This document shows, piece after piece, positions 36,700 through 49,384 of a stretch of 64,000 bases of DNA. The stretch comes from Heterobilharzia americana (Eukaryota > Platyhelminthes > Trematoda > Strigeidida > Schistosomatidae). The notes below the pieces were generated by a model that saw only the letters and a program-made list of their open reading frames with translations, did not search any database and was not told the origin of the DNA. Within the stretch, counting starts at the first letter, position 1. Each line of letters starts with the position of its first letter. The stretch spans positions 115,314,701 through 115,378,700 of the forward strand of contig OX104134.1 in assembly GCA_944470555.2 (NCBI GenBank), given 5' to 3'. The position numbers and the translations under genes are program-made.

Positions 36700-36978
36700 A
36701 GTGAAGGTCAACAATCTTTGTGTTTCTCAATATTAGGGTTGCTTTCAATTCATCGGAGGGATTGTAATTTGAAATTTCACGATAATGAGGAACGTCCCTA
36801 ATAAGTTTTTTAACATTTTGAAGGCCTTATACTTTAATACAGGTAGAATGGAAGCATACAGTTATTTACCTTTATTGTTTTTAACCATTAATGGGGTTAC
36901 ACAGGGCTACCTAGTCTCACCACCTGTCTTTAACCTAGAAATATTGCTTTTCAGCGGATTTATTATCAAACCGTGCAA
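36700..36978 (+). mobile_element. LINE RT motif A-B segment (inverted part)
   Basis: Plus-strand peptides NLCVFLNIRVAFNSSEG (motif A region), PNKFFNILKALYFNTGRM, then NGVTQGYLVSPPVFNL (motif B, consensus G-V-R-Q-G-C-x-x-S-P-x-L-F-N). It belongs next to the motif C half at 36235-36695 but in opposite orientation. Confidence 0.7.
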
Positions 36979-37214
36979 TCATACTTATGTTTGGTAAGTA
37001 GTCAGAAATTCAACCGATGGTTTTATGGGCTTGGTTGATGGATTGGTTTCAAGATAGTGCCCACTGACAGCATACTTTCAGATGAATTTCACGAAATTCC
37101 AACAATAAACTGTAACTTATGGAGTCAACCAAGTCGGCTGTGAGGAAAAATACTCATCAGTGTCATTGTGGGATGATCGCGCTATGTTGCAGATTGACGG
37201 AACAGGGAAATAAC

Positions 37215-37405
37215 TGATCGATGGATTCCAGTACATGACTGAATGGTAACATGTTTTCTGCCAGGCCCAGTGGCCTTGGGATCGATTCCCCGTGAGGTGA
37301 CAGTGAGCACTACTATCGAGTTCAAAACAGGGAGAAAAATTATCCAGTGCCTTCAGGTTTTCAATGGTTCTCGAAATGATGTCATTCTGTGATGAGTAGT
37401 ACCTT
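37215..37405 (+). mobile_element. tRNA-derived SINE (family 2)
   Basis: A-box-like 'tgactgaatggtaac', B-box-like 'gggatcgattcc', then 'caggttttcaatggttctc' and 'aaatgatgtcattc', as in the copies at 6905 and 55263. Confidence 0.6.
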
Positions 37406-37409
37406 GGAA

Positions 37410-38478
37410 AAGTCAGATAGTCGCAGTAAAAAATTCCTTATACACGTGGAAAGGGGAAGATGTCTCTGAGGACAAGTAAGATGAAGGGGGTTATTCTAAG
37501 AGAGAAGAAAAATGAACTTGAGAAGTGAGGCACACGTCAGATACTGTCAAAATGTATGAACTGATGATACTTACCACAAAACTACGAGGTAAATCGGAGT
37601 GAAATTCCCTTGAAAGAGCTCCGTACGAACAAGGTAGAAAACTGAGGTTTTATTAGGCATTTCTGAATGCAGAGTTTGAGCCTTGATCCATGTTAATCTT
37701 GTGCTTTAGGTGTACATAAAACTCTTACAACAAATGTATTTGGAGTAGTTCAGATTAGCTCTGTATATAACGTGGAAAGATAAATCCCGACTAGCTGAAT
37801 CACCTAACTCTATAAGATATTTTGAAATTGACGATATTTATATTCTACTATGCTCACCTTCTGACAAATAAATCATATAGTATTCAGCAACATACCACCA
37901 CTTACAACATTTAATGTTGTCTGTTCCCCAGGAGCATGTGAAATGATACACACACATTTAAGTAAATATATCGGCGGTAAACTGTGCTTCACACACTGTC
38001 AAATCAATATTCGACTCGAGAACACCAAACCTGATCTATCTACGTTAAGTCTTCACAGGAGGTAGTAAACCGTATAAACTAGTTTGTCTGAAATCAGCCG
38101 AGACGTCTAACAAAAAGCAAACAAAGCATACATTTCTTTGACCAATTTCACCAAAGCCATTAGAATAAAATCTATTTCATAATGTTGAATTCATTTTGTT
38201 TTCAGCCTACCTCCATATTTCTCATTTCTTCGGAGTACATAATACGCATTAGACGTTCAATGAGTTACTCTTCCCGTGATGCTGAAATGATGAGTCATTC
38301 ACACTTTAGCAATATTCATTCAATCAATAAACACCAGCTGTTAATAGCTGGTTGTTTCGATTGGACATTGATGCTGGAAAACAGACCCGAAGAGAACTTT
38401 CAAAATTAAATTTCAAGGGATCGCTCATCGTTTGATTTTATGAAAAACAAATCTTTTTACGGTAGGATGGGACAGAAC
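37410..38478. other. No recognisable feature
   Basis: AT-rich; frames of 75 aa or less without motifs. Confidence 0.4.
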
Positions 38479-38614
38479 TAAAGTATTAAAGCCACCTGAG
38501 TGGCTACTTAAATGACCTATCAAGGTTTTGTATTTCATGAAAAGCTATAGCCTAACCGAAGTAAAGAATCCTAATTGGCTATTTGTGTCGTTACTACAGT
38601 GGTATTTTAAGTCA
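38479..38614. mobile_element. Foldback element F6
   Basis: Left arm 'aagtattaaagccacctgag', right arm 'actacagtggtattttaagt'. A diverged member. Confidence 0.5.
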
Positions 38615-39319
38615 CACATTTAGTTGGTCAGAACAAGGGATTCATAACCGAATCTGAAATCATCGGATCAACACTAAATACATGCAGCAGGAATGATTCA
38701 GCACCGCTTCCAAATATGTGGGAAATTCTTGTATCCCTATCACAAAAGGGGAGCGAGAGAATTACAACTAACTACATAAGCTGTCTCAGAGTTGTGGAGT
38801 TAGTTACCTGTTATGAATTTGGAAAGCAAACAATATTCTAGATGTTATCCAGTAAATAATACTGTACCACTGTGTGACACATAAGATAAACACACTGAAA
38901 TGGAATTGCAATCTACCAGTGACCAGGTTTTACTTCTGACCTTGGAGGCTCACTTTTTACCGAATTGTTTAAAAAAACTAAGATGATAGTCACAGCCGTA
39001 AAATATATTTTATCTAGTTCTTATCTTGTTTAAACAGCTAACTTGAGCATACTTAGTTTACTGGGGGTTGTAGTTATTTTACTTGAGTTATACTACGCAT
39101 AAGCACATGAGTTGTGAAAATCAACCGGGAATGTCACCTACTTAGTGAAATAAAGGGTTGACACAACACATCTTATCTTCTGCTGAGGACTGACTCACCA
39201 ACTGGTAGCTCAGTATTAATTATAGGCCCACACAAAATTATGTCGTATCGATAATTTGATTACTTACAATACACTATACCAGGTGACTCACGCCTAAAAA
39301 TCTAGTTCGTTTGTTTGAG

Positions 39320-39457
39320 TGACTTTAAATCGACAACTCTAACAACTGCTGAAATAACCAATCAATTTTCTGTATTTTGTGAAAAACTGCTGTCCTAGCT
39401 GAAATACTGATAATTGATTGGTTATTTTAAGCAGTTGCTGGGGTTGCCGTTAAAGTC
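39320..39457. mobile_element. Foldback element F7
   Basis: Left arm 'gactttaaatcgacaactct' and 'gctgaaataaccaatca'; right arm 'tgattggttattttaagcag' and 'ggttgccgttaaagtc'. Well preserved. Confidence 0.75.
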
Positions 39458-39769
39458 ATACGTCTGTTTTGTCTGATTGCTCAGGATGCGACTTCAATGA
39501 CGAGATGATCACTACGATTATAGTGAAATGCCAAAAGCCCCCAAGTTACACAAAGATAACATTTAATCTAGAGGTTATTAAATAAGTTGTGCAATGTAAT
39601 CAGACTTCTCCGGTGACATCTCATCGAAGATGGTTTGTGACGTGTAGGATGTATCATGGAGGTGTATCGATAACTGATGATAAAGTCATCCAATTCAGAG
39701 ATTGTAACATAAAATCATATACCTGAGTTGCGAATATTTACCACCATTCCCAATAAAAATAAAAGACTG

Positions 39770-42700
39770 AATATCACAATTACCCAAAGAGCTATGCTGG
39801 TGGAACGCTTGTTCCCTCGAGGTCCTACCATACCAGAAAGGTCTGTTGGGTAGTGGTTAGACGAAAAGCAGTTACCGTTAGTGTAAATTGCTACACTATG
39901 ATGGGGGTCTGAGGGCGAAGTCGTACTGCTGCTAGCTGGATGGGGTGTGACAGCAGTAAGGTGTTTCCCTTGGATGACCAGCAGTGCCAAGCTGATGCTG
40001 CCTTCTCAGTGGAAGGGGGGGTTAGAAAAGGTCGGCCCCAAAAATAACACACTCCACCACGCCCCACGGTCTGGCCGGCGGTGTTGGTTCACTTGTCGTT
40101 TCCTTTCGACCATCCGGCCCCAAAAATACAAAATTCAAAATAATCATACTCAAAAGGCTGGGTGTGACAGGCCTCAAGCAGATGTCCGATGGGCTCTGCG
40201 GTCACACAAATCTCTTTCAGGTACCTTAAGAAGAAATAGCCTTCCACGGTGTGGGCAGCCGGGAAGTGTCAACCGCCCTCACAACTCTGTCAGCACCCAA
40301 GTTTCTTCTGACTGCTATCCTCCTCCTCCATCATTACCTTCTAATCTTCCTTCACGTCTCTTAATTAATGATGCTGCATCATCTTCAATTTCTCCTACCT
40401 CTGCAGCCTTCGACAACGATCTGAGTCCACAGAACAGCATCCCTGGTCTCCTTAAACCACGCTCCAAATTACATATTGGAGCCTTCAATGTCCGCACCCT
40501 CCGTCAAATTGGCCAACAGGCTTCGTTGGCAAAGACTCTAGCAACTCGGGCATGGATGTGTGCTGTGTTTGTGAGACACGCATACAGGACCCAAGTGTGG
40601 TTATTCACCTGACCTCTCCTGACCAATCTGGTGAATCTGCAAAATTCACCCTTCGAGTTTCTGGAGATTCGATAGCTAGCTCTCGTGGTCTTGCAGGTGT
40701 AGGTATAGCATTAAGCACCAGGGCAGAAAACTCACTACTAGACTGGATCCCAGTTGATAGTCGCCTCTGCGCTATGAGGCTGAACGGCACAGTGAGAACT
40801 AAAAGGAATAGTGAGACTCGCCGTTGTCTCTTTGTAATCTCTGCTTACGCACCCACTGACTGTAGTTCGGATGAAGTGAAGGACGAGTTCTACCATAAAC
40901 TGTCTAACCTCCTCTCGAAAGCCAAACGTTCGGACGTAGTGGTTGTTGCAGGTGACCTCAACGCACAGGTGGGTAGACTGAGTGAGGCAGAAAGGCACTT
41001 AGGTGGCACTTTCGGAATCCCAGCTGAACGTACAGATAACGGTGATCGCCTATTACAACTATGCTCAGATAACCGCCTATTTTTAGCCAGCACAAATTTC
41101 AGACATAAAGAAAGGCACTGTCTGACCTGGCGTCCACCGAGCTCGACTCAGCGATGGACACAGATAGACCACATTGCTATTAGTCATCGCTGGAGAGGAT
41201 CGGTGGAAGACTGCCGCTCCTTCTGGAGTACGTGTTTGGACAGCGATCATGCGTTGGTCCGAGCACGTATATGCCTGCGTCTCAATGGACGTAGAAAAAA
41301 TTTGGCAACAAAACCACTACGAGTTCTGCTGGACAACGAAAACACCAAAGCCGTGTTCAGTGAGAAGTTGGCTAGGCAGTTATCGGAACAAAAGACTGTC
41401 ACTCATCCAGAAGAAGCTTGGTGCCATCTTCAGTCTACTGTAAAAGCAGCACTGGAGACTGTAGCCGACTCCAAGATAATGGCTAAAAAGAGCCAGTGGA
41501 TATCAGCAGCTTCTTCCAAACTAATGGATGCACGTGAATGCATCCCTGCAGGCTCTGAGTACAATGAAGAGCGAGCGCAACTTAAAAATAAACTGACGAA
41601 AAGTCTGCGCAACGATCGTGAACAGTGGTGGGCAGCAAAGGCTAAAGAGATGGAAAAGGCAGCGGCGATCGGTAACAGTAGACAGTTATTTAGACTTATT
41701 AAGGAGACTGGGGGGAAATGGTCAACAACAGTTAGTGAGGCTATAGCGGAGAAGGACGGATCTGCGATTCACTCGCGAGGGGACGACTGGAACGATGGGC
41801 AGAACACTTCGAGGAACAGTTTAACTGGCCTCCAGCCACCATTGCGTTGCCCGCTATCCAGTCATAACCTGAACAGGACATAGAGACAGCCCCCCCAACA
41901 CTAGAAGAAGTCGAGAAAGCGGTAGGTAGCCTGAAACGAGGAAGGGCAGCAGGACCAGACGGACTACCTGCTGAGGTATACAAGAATGGTGGTAAGATGC
42001 TCAGGTTAACGGAAGTGTTAGCCAGTATATGGGAATCAAATACGATCCCCTCCGACTGGTCTAAGTCACTGATCATCCCAGTCTTCAAGAAAGGCGAGAA
42101 GTCCTCTTGTGATAACCACAGAGGAATCAGCCTGACGAACATAGTGTCTAAGATCCTAAGTTCTATAATTCTCCGACGCCTGAGTGGAGCTCGGGAACAG
42201 CAAGCCCGAGAAAACCAAGCAGGCTTTAGACCTGGCCGTGGATGTATCGACCAAATATTCACACTGCGCCAGGTCCTGGAACATAGGCATGCTTACAGAC
42301 GCCCGACAATAGCTGTATTTCTCGACCTGAAGGCGGCATTTGACTCCGTTGATCGAGAAGTCTTATGGCAATGTCTGTCACTGAAAGGCGTGCCTAGTAA
42401 GTACATCACCTTATTGAAAGCTCTCTACTCGAACACTTGTGGGCATGTTAGAGCCTATGGTGAGTTGTCCAGGGAGCTATACTCATCAAGTGGTGTCCGT
42501 CAAGGATGCCCACTCTCCCCATTCTTATTTAATTTTATCATAGATATTCTTATGGAGGTTTCCCTCTCGTCACCTAATTACACAGACGTTGACCCAATCA
42601 CAGGTGAATTTTCTTTAGATCTAGAATATGCAGATGACATAGTCCTGTTAGGTGAAGACGCTGACAAGATGCAGAGTCTTCTGAACACTTTGAGTGGGAA

Positions 42701-43640
42701 TTTGAGAATGTTTGGGATGCGATTTTCACCACCCAAATGCAAATTTTTGCTCCAGGACTGGTCTTCAGCGGTACCGCGGTTAACAATAGAGAGTGAAGTG
42801 GTTGAGTGTGTTGACCACTTCACTTACCTGGGAAGTAGGATCAACTCTGGTGGGTTAGTTGCCGATGAGATTTCTGCACGGATACAAAAGGCTCGATTGG
42901 CTTTTGCCAATTTGCGCCACCTATGGCGCCGCCGTGATATTCGTTTGTCTATTAAGGGTCGCGTGTACTGCACAGCAGTCCGCTCTGTTCTACTGTATGG
43001 CTGTGAAACATGGCCATTGAAAGTGGAAGACATGAGAAGGTTACAGGTATTTGACCACCGTTGCCTTCGTAGTATAGGACGTATTCCGTGGTGTCACCAT
43101 GTGAGTAATGCAGAAGTTAGGTGTAGAGTTTTGGGGAGAAGAGGTAAGTCAGTTGACGAGGTTGTGAACCTTCATCGACTGAGATGGTTGGGACACGTAC
43201 TACGTATGCCTAGTCACCGATTGCCTCGTCACACAATGTTGGCTGAGGTGGGTTCAGGCTGGAAAAAGGCCCGAGGTGGCCAGACTAAAACATGGCACAA
43301 ACGTTTGAGCCATGTGGGGAGATGCAGACTAGGTGGTTGGGGTCCGCAGGACAAGAGAAACCAGTGGTTGGAGACTCTAGGTGATATGGCTCAGAACTGA
43401 CGTCAGTGGCTCAGATGTATACACACATTATCGTCATATTAACGACGCTACATCGAACCTTACCATTTTGTCATTCTCCCTTTCTTTCTTCTCGTACTTT
43501 ATATCTCTTTTGACTGCATTCTCTCATCTTCATCCTTCACCTCACTACCTTTCTATTTGATGTACTGATATGAGGTGTGTCAACCCGGACCGTTACGCAG
43601 TAATGCCTGGTCTTGTGTTGATATTGATGATGATTTTTTT
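39770..43640 (+). mobile_element. RTE-clade LINE, copy C (near complete)
   Basis: About 3.87 kb, the length reported for schistosome RTE LINEs (SR2, SjR2 about 3.9 kb). The order is a 5' leader (shared with copies A and B from about 39775), one long reading frame from 39947 to 43400 with three lesions, a 240 bp 3' UTR and a 'gatgatgatt' tail. The leader and 3' UTR recur in copy A, and part of the 3' UTR at 49385. It is the likely best local reference for the family. An exact 5' end and target-site duplication were not identified. Confidence 0.85.
39947..43400 (+). pseudogene. LINE ORF: AP endonuclease plus reverse transcriptase
   Basis: One ORF of about 1150 codons that would nick target DNA and prime reverse transcription there. 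N-terminal extension of about 175 residues, then an AP-like endonuclease: IGAFNVRTL (40475), CVCETRIQD (Glu), GDLNAQVG (40951), WTQIDHIAIS (41156), SDHALV. A Lys/Glu-rich linker follows. The RT holds AAGPDGLPAEV (41948), NQAGFRPGRGCIDQIF, motif A VFLDLKAAFDSVDR, motif B GVRQGCPLSPFLFNF, motif C YADDIVLL (42627), then the C-terminal VFDHRCLRSIGR and LRWLGHVLRMP. Lesions: a 1 nt loss near 40550, a 1 nt loss near 41780, and a TAA at 41865-41867. From 41868 to 43400 the RT frame is open. All catalytic residues seen are intact. Clade RTE is inferred from the single-ORF plan and these motifs. Confidence 0.85.
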
Positions 43641-43644
43641 CACA

Positions 43645-44080
43645 GGATTTCTGATTGCTTATTATTTGCTAATATCAGGGTCATCTTACGGTCTCATTTC
43701 TAATGGTGAATTTCACTACCTCTTGAGTTAGGTTCTTTTTACTCATTTACCTAATCCCGCTAGAAGATTCGTGTGTGTTAATACATATAGGAGGCTAATT
43801 AGTCTGTTTCTAGATTTTTTGTATAGCCTTAGATGTCTATGGATTTCGTTCAGTGTCCGTCAAGTTGCATGGCTTGATATAGTACTGGACTGGATGCGGT
43901 TGAAGGCGATTAGTTATACACTTCGGGCTTTCCGACATTCATCGACAAGTTCTATTTGTAGGTTTGGTAGATCTGACAATCTTTTCAGAAATTCAACCCA
44001 GTGTCACACAACTCTGTCATCAAAGAAGCTATTTGGGCGGAGATTAGTTTTCTGGACTAAATATGTGAATTTAATTGGTT
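43645..44080. other. No recognisable gene
   Basis: A 105 aa frame at 43771-44088 (plus) shows no motif and runs into the SINE at 44083. Confidence 0.4.
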
Positions 44081-44082
44081 GT

Positions 44083-44425
44083 GGCTAGCAGAGGAATCCA
44101 GGACGTGTGCTTTGTTCCATTTGTGGCTCGTACCCATCGCTTGAAACGCTAAGGCGTTATCAACTAGGCCACCTCTTGTACAACGGGTATTAGTTATTAC
44201 TATGTGTTGATACGCTTGTTATTCTCCGTTGTTTTACTGGACAGAAGTATTTGACCTCTATTGGCATATGGGCTACTATGCGGATGACTCGATATTGCAT
44301 GAAGTAAATATTCAGGCAATAGTGAGGCATCCTCATAAGAGCCTATATGCCAATAGAGGTTGGGAAGTTCGATCCAGTAAAACAACGGAGAATTACAAGC
44401 ATATCAACAAATAGTAACTGGACTA
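44083..44425 (-). mobile_element. SMalpha-like SINE with hammerhead scar and palindrome
   Basis: Minus-strand 44083-44140 keeps ACGAGCCACAAATGGAACAA (eroded core, stem II), then 'gcacacgtc' and 'ctggattcc', so cleavage triplet GTC and stem I survive while CTGATGA and GAAA are damaged. Further along, 44205-44409 is a 205 bp near-palindrome whose arms both read 'tctccgttgttttactgga' and 'cctctattggcatat'. Confidence 0.7.
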
Positions 44426-44429
44426 GATA

Positions 44430-45030
44430 TGTTTATATTCTAGGGAACAGTGTTCATTATCGTGTGATCTAGTCCTCAATATCGACACTAGCATGCATCG
44501 ATTAACTTGTCACTGTGGTTATTGTGATTTGTATGGTTTGGTTTTTTTACATATGGGACTGACTAACTATGCAGATAATTTTTACTCCGTATTATTCCTA
44601 ATCCGCACGACCAATTAGACACCAGTTTTTCCTACCAACTTCGTACTAAAAATAGAAGACGAGGCCGGCGCTAATCGCCCTTATAGTAGGAATTAAAACT
44701 GATTTCTGCGTATTGACATGATAACTACTGACTCGTAACTTTCAACAGTTTAAAAAAAACATACAAGTGAATGAGGTCATTTTGTCCCCCAGACAACCGA
44801 ATAATGTGCTTCAGATAACAAAAAGGTTAAAATATGCGGATAAGCAAAATAACTTGTCGGTAAAATGTCTTTCAAGATGAATATGATTGTTCTAAAACAA
44901 ATCACTCTAATCTGATTTCTACGTCTTTCTCTAATTTTGAAAATCTGTAGAAGCGACCAAGTGAAATGGTTCAATATCTCATTGCTCCCGATAACAACTA
45001 ATACCTATGCAATACCCAACACACAGATAA
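44430..45030. other. No recognisable feature
   Basis: AT-rich, no gene or repeat identified. Confidence 0.4.
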
Positions 45031-45034
45031 CAGA

Positions 45035-46100
45035 TCAAAAAGTAAACGTAGAACCTCACTCAGAATTTGCATCGGTTCAAGTTGACACACTTCACACCAA
45101 TATGCAAAGAGCGAGTAGACAGAAAAGTGATACTGAAGCAAACAAAAGTGCATAACAGGTAAAGGAATTTGAAAATTAGAGTTAGTGAAAATATTCAAAA
45201 TTTAGATGTCAAAGAGGGAATACATCTGCTCCACTGTCACTGATTAACAGTCATTTCACAAAGTGTCTTCAACAATTCATAGCTGTGCACTGTCTTGATG
45301 ACACCAGATACCTATCTACCTAGTCTACACCACCCTACACGCCTCACTCAAATCAACAGTCACACACTTCATTTCATCTATTGGTCCTACTTCTTCGTCT
45401 CCCCACCCTCAGCTTTCTTACAACCAAATACAACTTCTGCACATTGCACATCCACGTAGGCTCTTGTCACTCAGCATCCCCAACACATGCACAAACCACC
45501 TTAGTCACTACACCTTCACTACCTCCCCCACCAACCTTTCACTTGCTTGTCTCCCCTACTACTACACTTCACCCAACCTTCACATTGCTCACACCGTCCT
45601 ACCGCCACCAAACACCATCAATGCAAAGAAGACACCTGCAGTCAATCACTTGTCATTTACACATATCTTCCACTCTCAACTGCTATGTCTCACAGTCACA
45701 GCCGGACAACACCACAGAATGGACTGCACTGTACTGCACTATACTCGTCCTTCAACACCTACTCGCAAATCTCGACCGCCAGTTCGCGTCACACATCACA
45801 CTACTTGGAAATGCGAAACCCGCATTTTGCATCTTACCCAGCTCACATTTCCTCAACCACCAGTCTGTTCGGGTGAACGGGTTAACGCATTCCTTCCACT
45901 ACCACTGTAGTTCCCCGCCATAAATTCATACTACCTCCACACCACTACTCAGTGATCGGCTCACGTTTCAAACGTCCTAAATCCATACAAAACATACTCA
46001 GATGTTTGCTGAATTCAGTCAAACGATCTTCGTCTAACACGACAATGTCTTGTGCATACTTCACGTCATGTAGTAGGCTAATCCTGTAAAGTCGAAATTA
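45035..46100 (-). mobile_element. RTE-clade LINE, copy D (5'-truncated, G-poor)
   Basis: Co-linear with copy B from 7930 to about 8950: 3' UTR blocks ('gtagaacctcactcagaat', 'gaatacatctgctccactgt'), then the C-terminal coding DNA ('gaagacacctgcagtcaatc' against 'gaagacacctatggtcaaaa'). The part 45300-45950 is strikingly poor in G on the plus strand, which removes TAG and TGA stops. Three overlapping plus-strand frames of 180, 148 and 109 codons result; they are not genes. Confidence 0.7.
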
Positions 46101-46104
46101 TCTA

Positions 46105-47775
46105 ACACACTCGATAATGTATTGCATTTCGAGAGGAAGGAAGTGTTTAATGAAGAAATCCTGATAGCTCACAATCCTTGCTGAAATCTTTGCTATTGCT
46201 GATGTTGTATAGAGAGATGATGAAGGCTTGACGATTAAACCATCCACCTAGGAGAAGGTAATGTCATCTATGTGTTCTGAGAATAAGTTTCAGTAGGAGG
46301 GAGATAATACTTACTGAGTTGCAGGCACATTCAACCGGTTAGTTCAAAATGGGAGGAGACAAGTGTCTTGGGTTTTACTGAAAGTCTCAACCGCAGTTTT
46401 GGAAGAAAGGAAATTAAGGTCCTACATTGAAAGCCTGTGTTCTGAAGAAGTTTCGTTCATCATGAGAAAAAAAACTAACCAGTTGTTTCACAAAAGGCTG
46501 TTATTGACATGACCAAACATTGAATGCTCACAAATGAATCCTTTATCAAACCCACACATTTTACATCAGTTTGTCAGTCACTCTGGTAGCTGTAATGAAT
46601 GTAGAAAAAATATCCACTTATTTTCTCTCACCCTGGACTTTAATCGTTTTACCTTACGTAGTGAGAATAAATGGTGTTTAGTATGACAGTATTTCGTTGA
46701 AAAAATGTTAAGAAAAACAACAACCGAAAATAAAACTACACTACGCAATTTATAGTAGAATGAATGACTAACTGAGATGCGATATGCTACCTACGCGATA
46801 TATATAGTGTGAACTACTTATTTCAGTTAGTAGTATATTTCTCCACTGCGAAATAACGCAAATGGGATCGCCATTCCTGATGGTACTCTGATGACATGTC
46901 GCTTTTTGTTAATTTACATGCACCCATCCACATCTTATAGCTTCAACGAATTCATGGTACGATATGATCATGGTTGTCGGTAGGTATCCGTACTTATATC
47001 TATTGCTAAAACCCAGCCAGAAGTCGGTCAGTGAGGATCACTGAGTCTTCATATAGGGATGATAGATTCCAATGCATTCGGAGTCACTTGTTGACATAAT
47101 ACTGAGAAGAATACTCCAACTCTGGTGATCAGCTGTAACAATTAAGCCAATAGACTGTAGCACTGAAAATCGATAAGTTAAACCTTTCGTTACGGCAGTC
47201 AGATACGCTACTCCACGCAATCAATAAGTGAGGGTATTGACTGTTAGGAGGATAATATTGATCTATATAGAAGCTTAGTTTATACGCAGCTGGGAGATTA
47301 AACCATCGACATTTTACTTTATAGACACCAAGGAAACATACAAAATGATGCATGCATATTGAAGCAGCCCTAGTTTTCACCACTTCCTCTGCATAAACGA
47401 CTATTGAGACGACCGATGACTTGGCTTCTGTCAAGCAAGACACACACCAAAAAGCAACTTGGTCACGATGGAAGATCATTGAAGAAAACGGAAGGAAACT
47501 AGTGAGACTAATGATATTATAAGGACACAACAGACTCAAGATACACAATAAGATAATCATTACTCATCGAAAACATACTGGAACCAATCCTAAGAACAAA
47601 TTTGAGGAACCAATAAACCACTAACATAAATGTAACAATGAAAACCCAAGGTGAAGAAAGGAGAGAAGAACTGCTAAAGAAACTGCTCAAGCTCTCAAAC
47701 TAAGAGAAGAAAGGAACAAAACAGAATGGGTATGTGAATCTTTGAGAAACAGCCTTATTTCCTAGAGGATAAAAT
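46105..47775. other. No recognisable gene
   Basis: The 143 aa minus-strand frame at 47129-47560 has no known signature. Near 47014-47050 'acccagccagaagtcggtca' matches 51720 ('acccagaagtcagccactca'), a small dispersed repeat. Confidence 0.4.
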
Positions 47776-47779
47776 TTAC

Positions 47780-48520
47780 GCCAAAAAGGTTTAAACTGCA
47801 ATACTGAGAATGTGGGTATTTTGCGTTCCTGTACAGTTTTTGAATCTCTAGTCAAAACTGAAGGAATAACACTTAAAAACAAGAACCATGAAGTAACTAC
47901 ACTTTTCATATCAGTCACTCCAGATCTAGCTAAAGAAACAACGAATATCTTTCGCTAAAATGACCGGAATCAGCAAAAACATGCTAAAATTACTACTACA
48001 AATGTAGCAGAGCTTAGCAACCCACTTCTCACGGCATACTTTCAGTTCAACGGAGAAATCTGCCAACCAACCAAATAACTAAGGGAACTGACATAAGCTC
48101 ACCAATATACGAATTGACCTCTGAAGCAGTGATATAGAGATTAAAATCAATATTCATTTCAATAATCAAATCAAAAGCCTAAAACTTATTGAGTCAATGA
48201 CACTTTTGTAATTATCAAAACACGTGAATTGTAAAACACTTACAGTCTAATTAACCAAACATTTGAAGGTATTCAATTCATGAATGAGGAAGAAAATAAC
48301 AAAATTGTATTTCTAGAGGTTCTTTTCATCAGATCATATGATGGAACCTCACAGAGTCAAGTGTACTAGAAGGTTTGAACTACATTCGTATCAACTCAAC
48401 GTTTCACAAGAAGAGTTGTGTACAAGCATTATTCGCATGTGGCGAGACTGGTTGCAGAAGTCAGCAACTGAAAAATTCAGAAGAGAACCACCTCTACAAA
48501 GTGTTCAGAGCCAGTGATTA
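47780..48520 (+). pseudogene. Penelope-like RT, decayed
   Basis: Plus frames in order: KNHEVTTLFISVTPDLAKET (near 47885-47940, the place of motif A 'S-L-F-T-S-I-P-x-x-L-A'), LLTAYFQFNGEICQPTK (48022-48075, the 'F-x-F-N-G-x-x-Y-x-Q-x-x-G' block before motif B), VNDTFVIIK (48193-48219, Y-V-D-D-T-F-V with the first catalytic Asp changed to Asn), NKIVFLEVLF (near 48300, 'F-L-D-V'), HLYKVFRASD (near 48490). Many stops. No GIY-YIG was traced. Confidence 0.75.
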
Positions 48521-48524
48521 GAAC

Positions 48525-49384
48525 TGAATGATTACTAATGTAGATTGTATTTATGTCTGTGATATGATTCCAGTTTTGGATTGCCTTCACTTCTCCTTTG
48601 TTCAGTCATATGGCAAGGTGTTCTTGAGAGTACTTACAGAGATTCCTTATTTCTCACACAAAGTAAATCAATCCACAAAAGTACTTATTCTTGTATATAT
48701 GCACATTGATTTAGACAGATGAAGCAGTCTTTCCTTTTCCCTCATACATTGGATATACCGGCTTGTAAAGTTTGTCCTTAGTTTAACAATAGGGACAGTT
48801 GTCCTTAAACCCTGTTGCAGGTGACTAGTTATGCCCTTCTCACACAATGTCCTAAGGTATTACAGACTCATACATATCCATAACATCATCCTAGAAACCA
48901 TCATCATATCAAGTTCTTAGTGTCTTAATCACCTTTTTTTCAAGAAACTTGGTAGGATTGCCACTATTCATTAGGAGGTGTCTAGTTCTCTCTATCATTC
49001 TGTCTAATGTATCTTCAAAAAAACATTCTCTTGGCTCTATTTCCCTTCTGCCATAATGAAGCGAAATTAGAGAAGTAGGCAGATTTGCTCCCCTATACGA
49101 GTCCGTTGATGTCCATCGAGGGATGAGGTTGATCCTAAACCCCTACAAGTATGATAATTCTTCACTAAAGGTGGAAATTGTACAACGACTTCAGGCACTT
49201 GTCCACGGAAAATTCCAAATCTTTGTATGCAACTGATGAAACCTTTAATGTGCATATGCTGAAACTTTATTCAAATTATCTGATAAGGTTTTGAACCTTA
49301 ATCAGTTAATGTTACTTGGGTGTCTGTAGCTCATTTCTACCCAACACCCACCTGAATTTTCCCTATTAACTAAAGTAGCGTAGG
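48525..49384. other. No recognisable feature
   Basis: AT-rich sequence; short frames of 64 aa or less. Confidence 0.4.

Noticed and set aside
45381..45923. 180, 148 and 109 aa frames
   Set aside because: They overlap a minus-strand LINE copy and are open because G is scarce, so TAG and TGA are rare. No domain is visible.
47129..47560. 143 aa minus-strand frame
   Set aside because: No motif, no splice context, low-complexity hydrophobic composition typical of AT-rich DNA.
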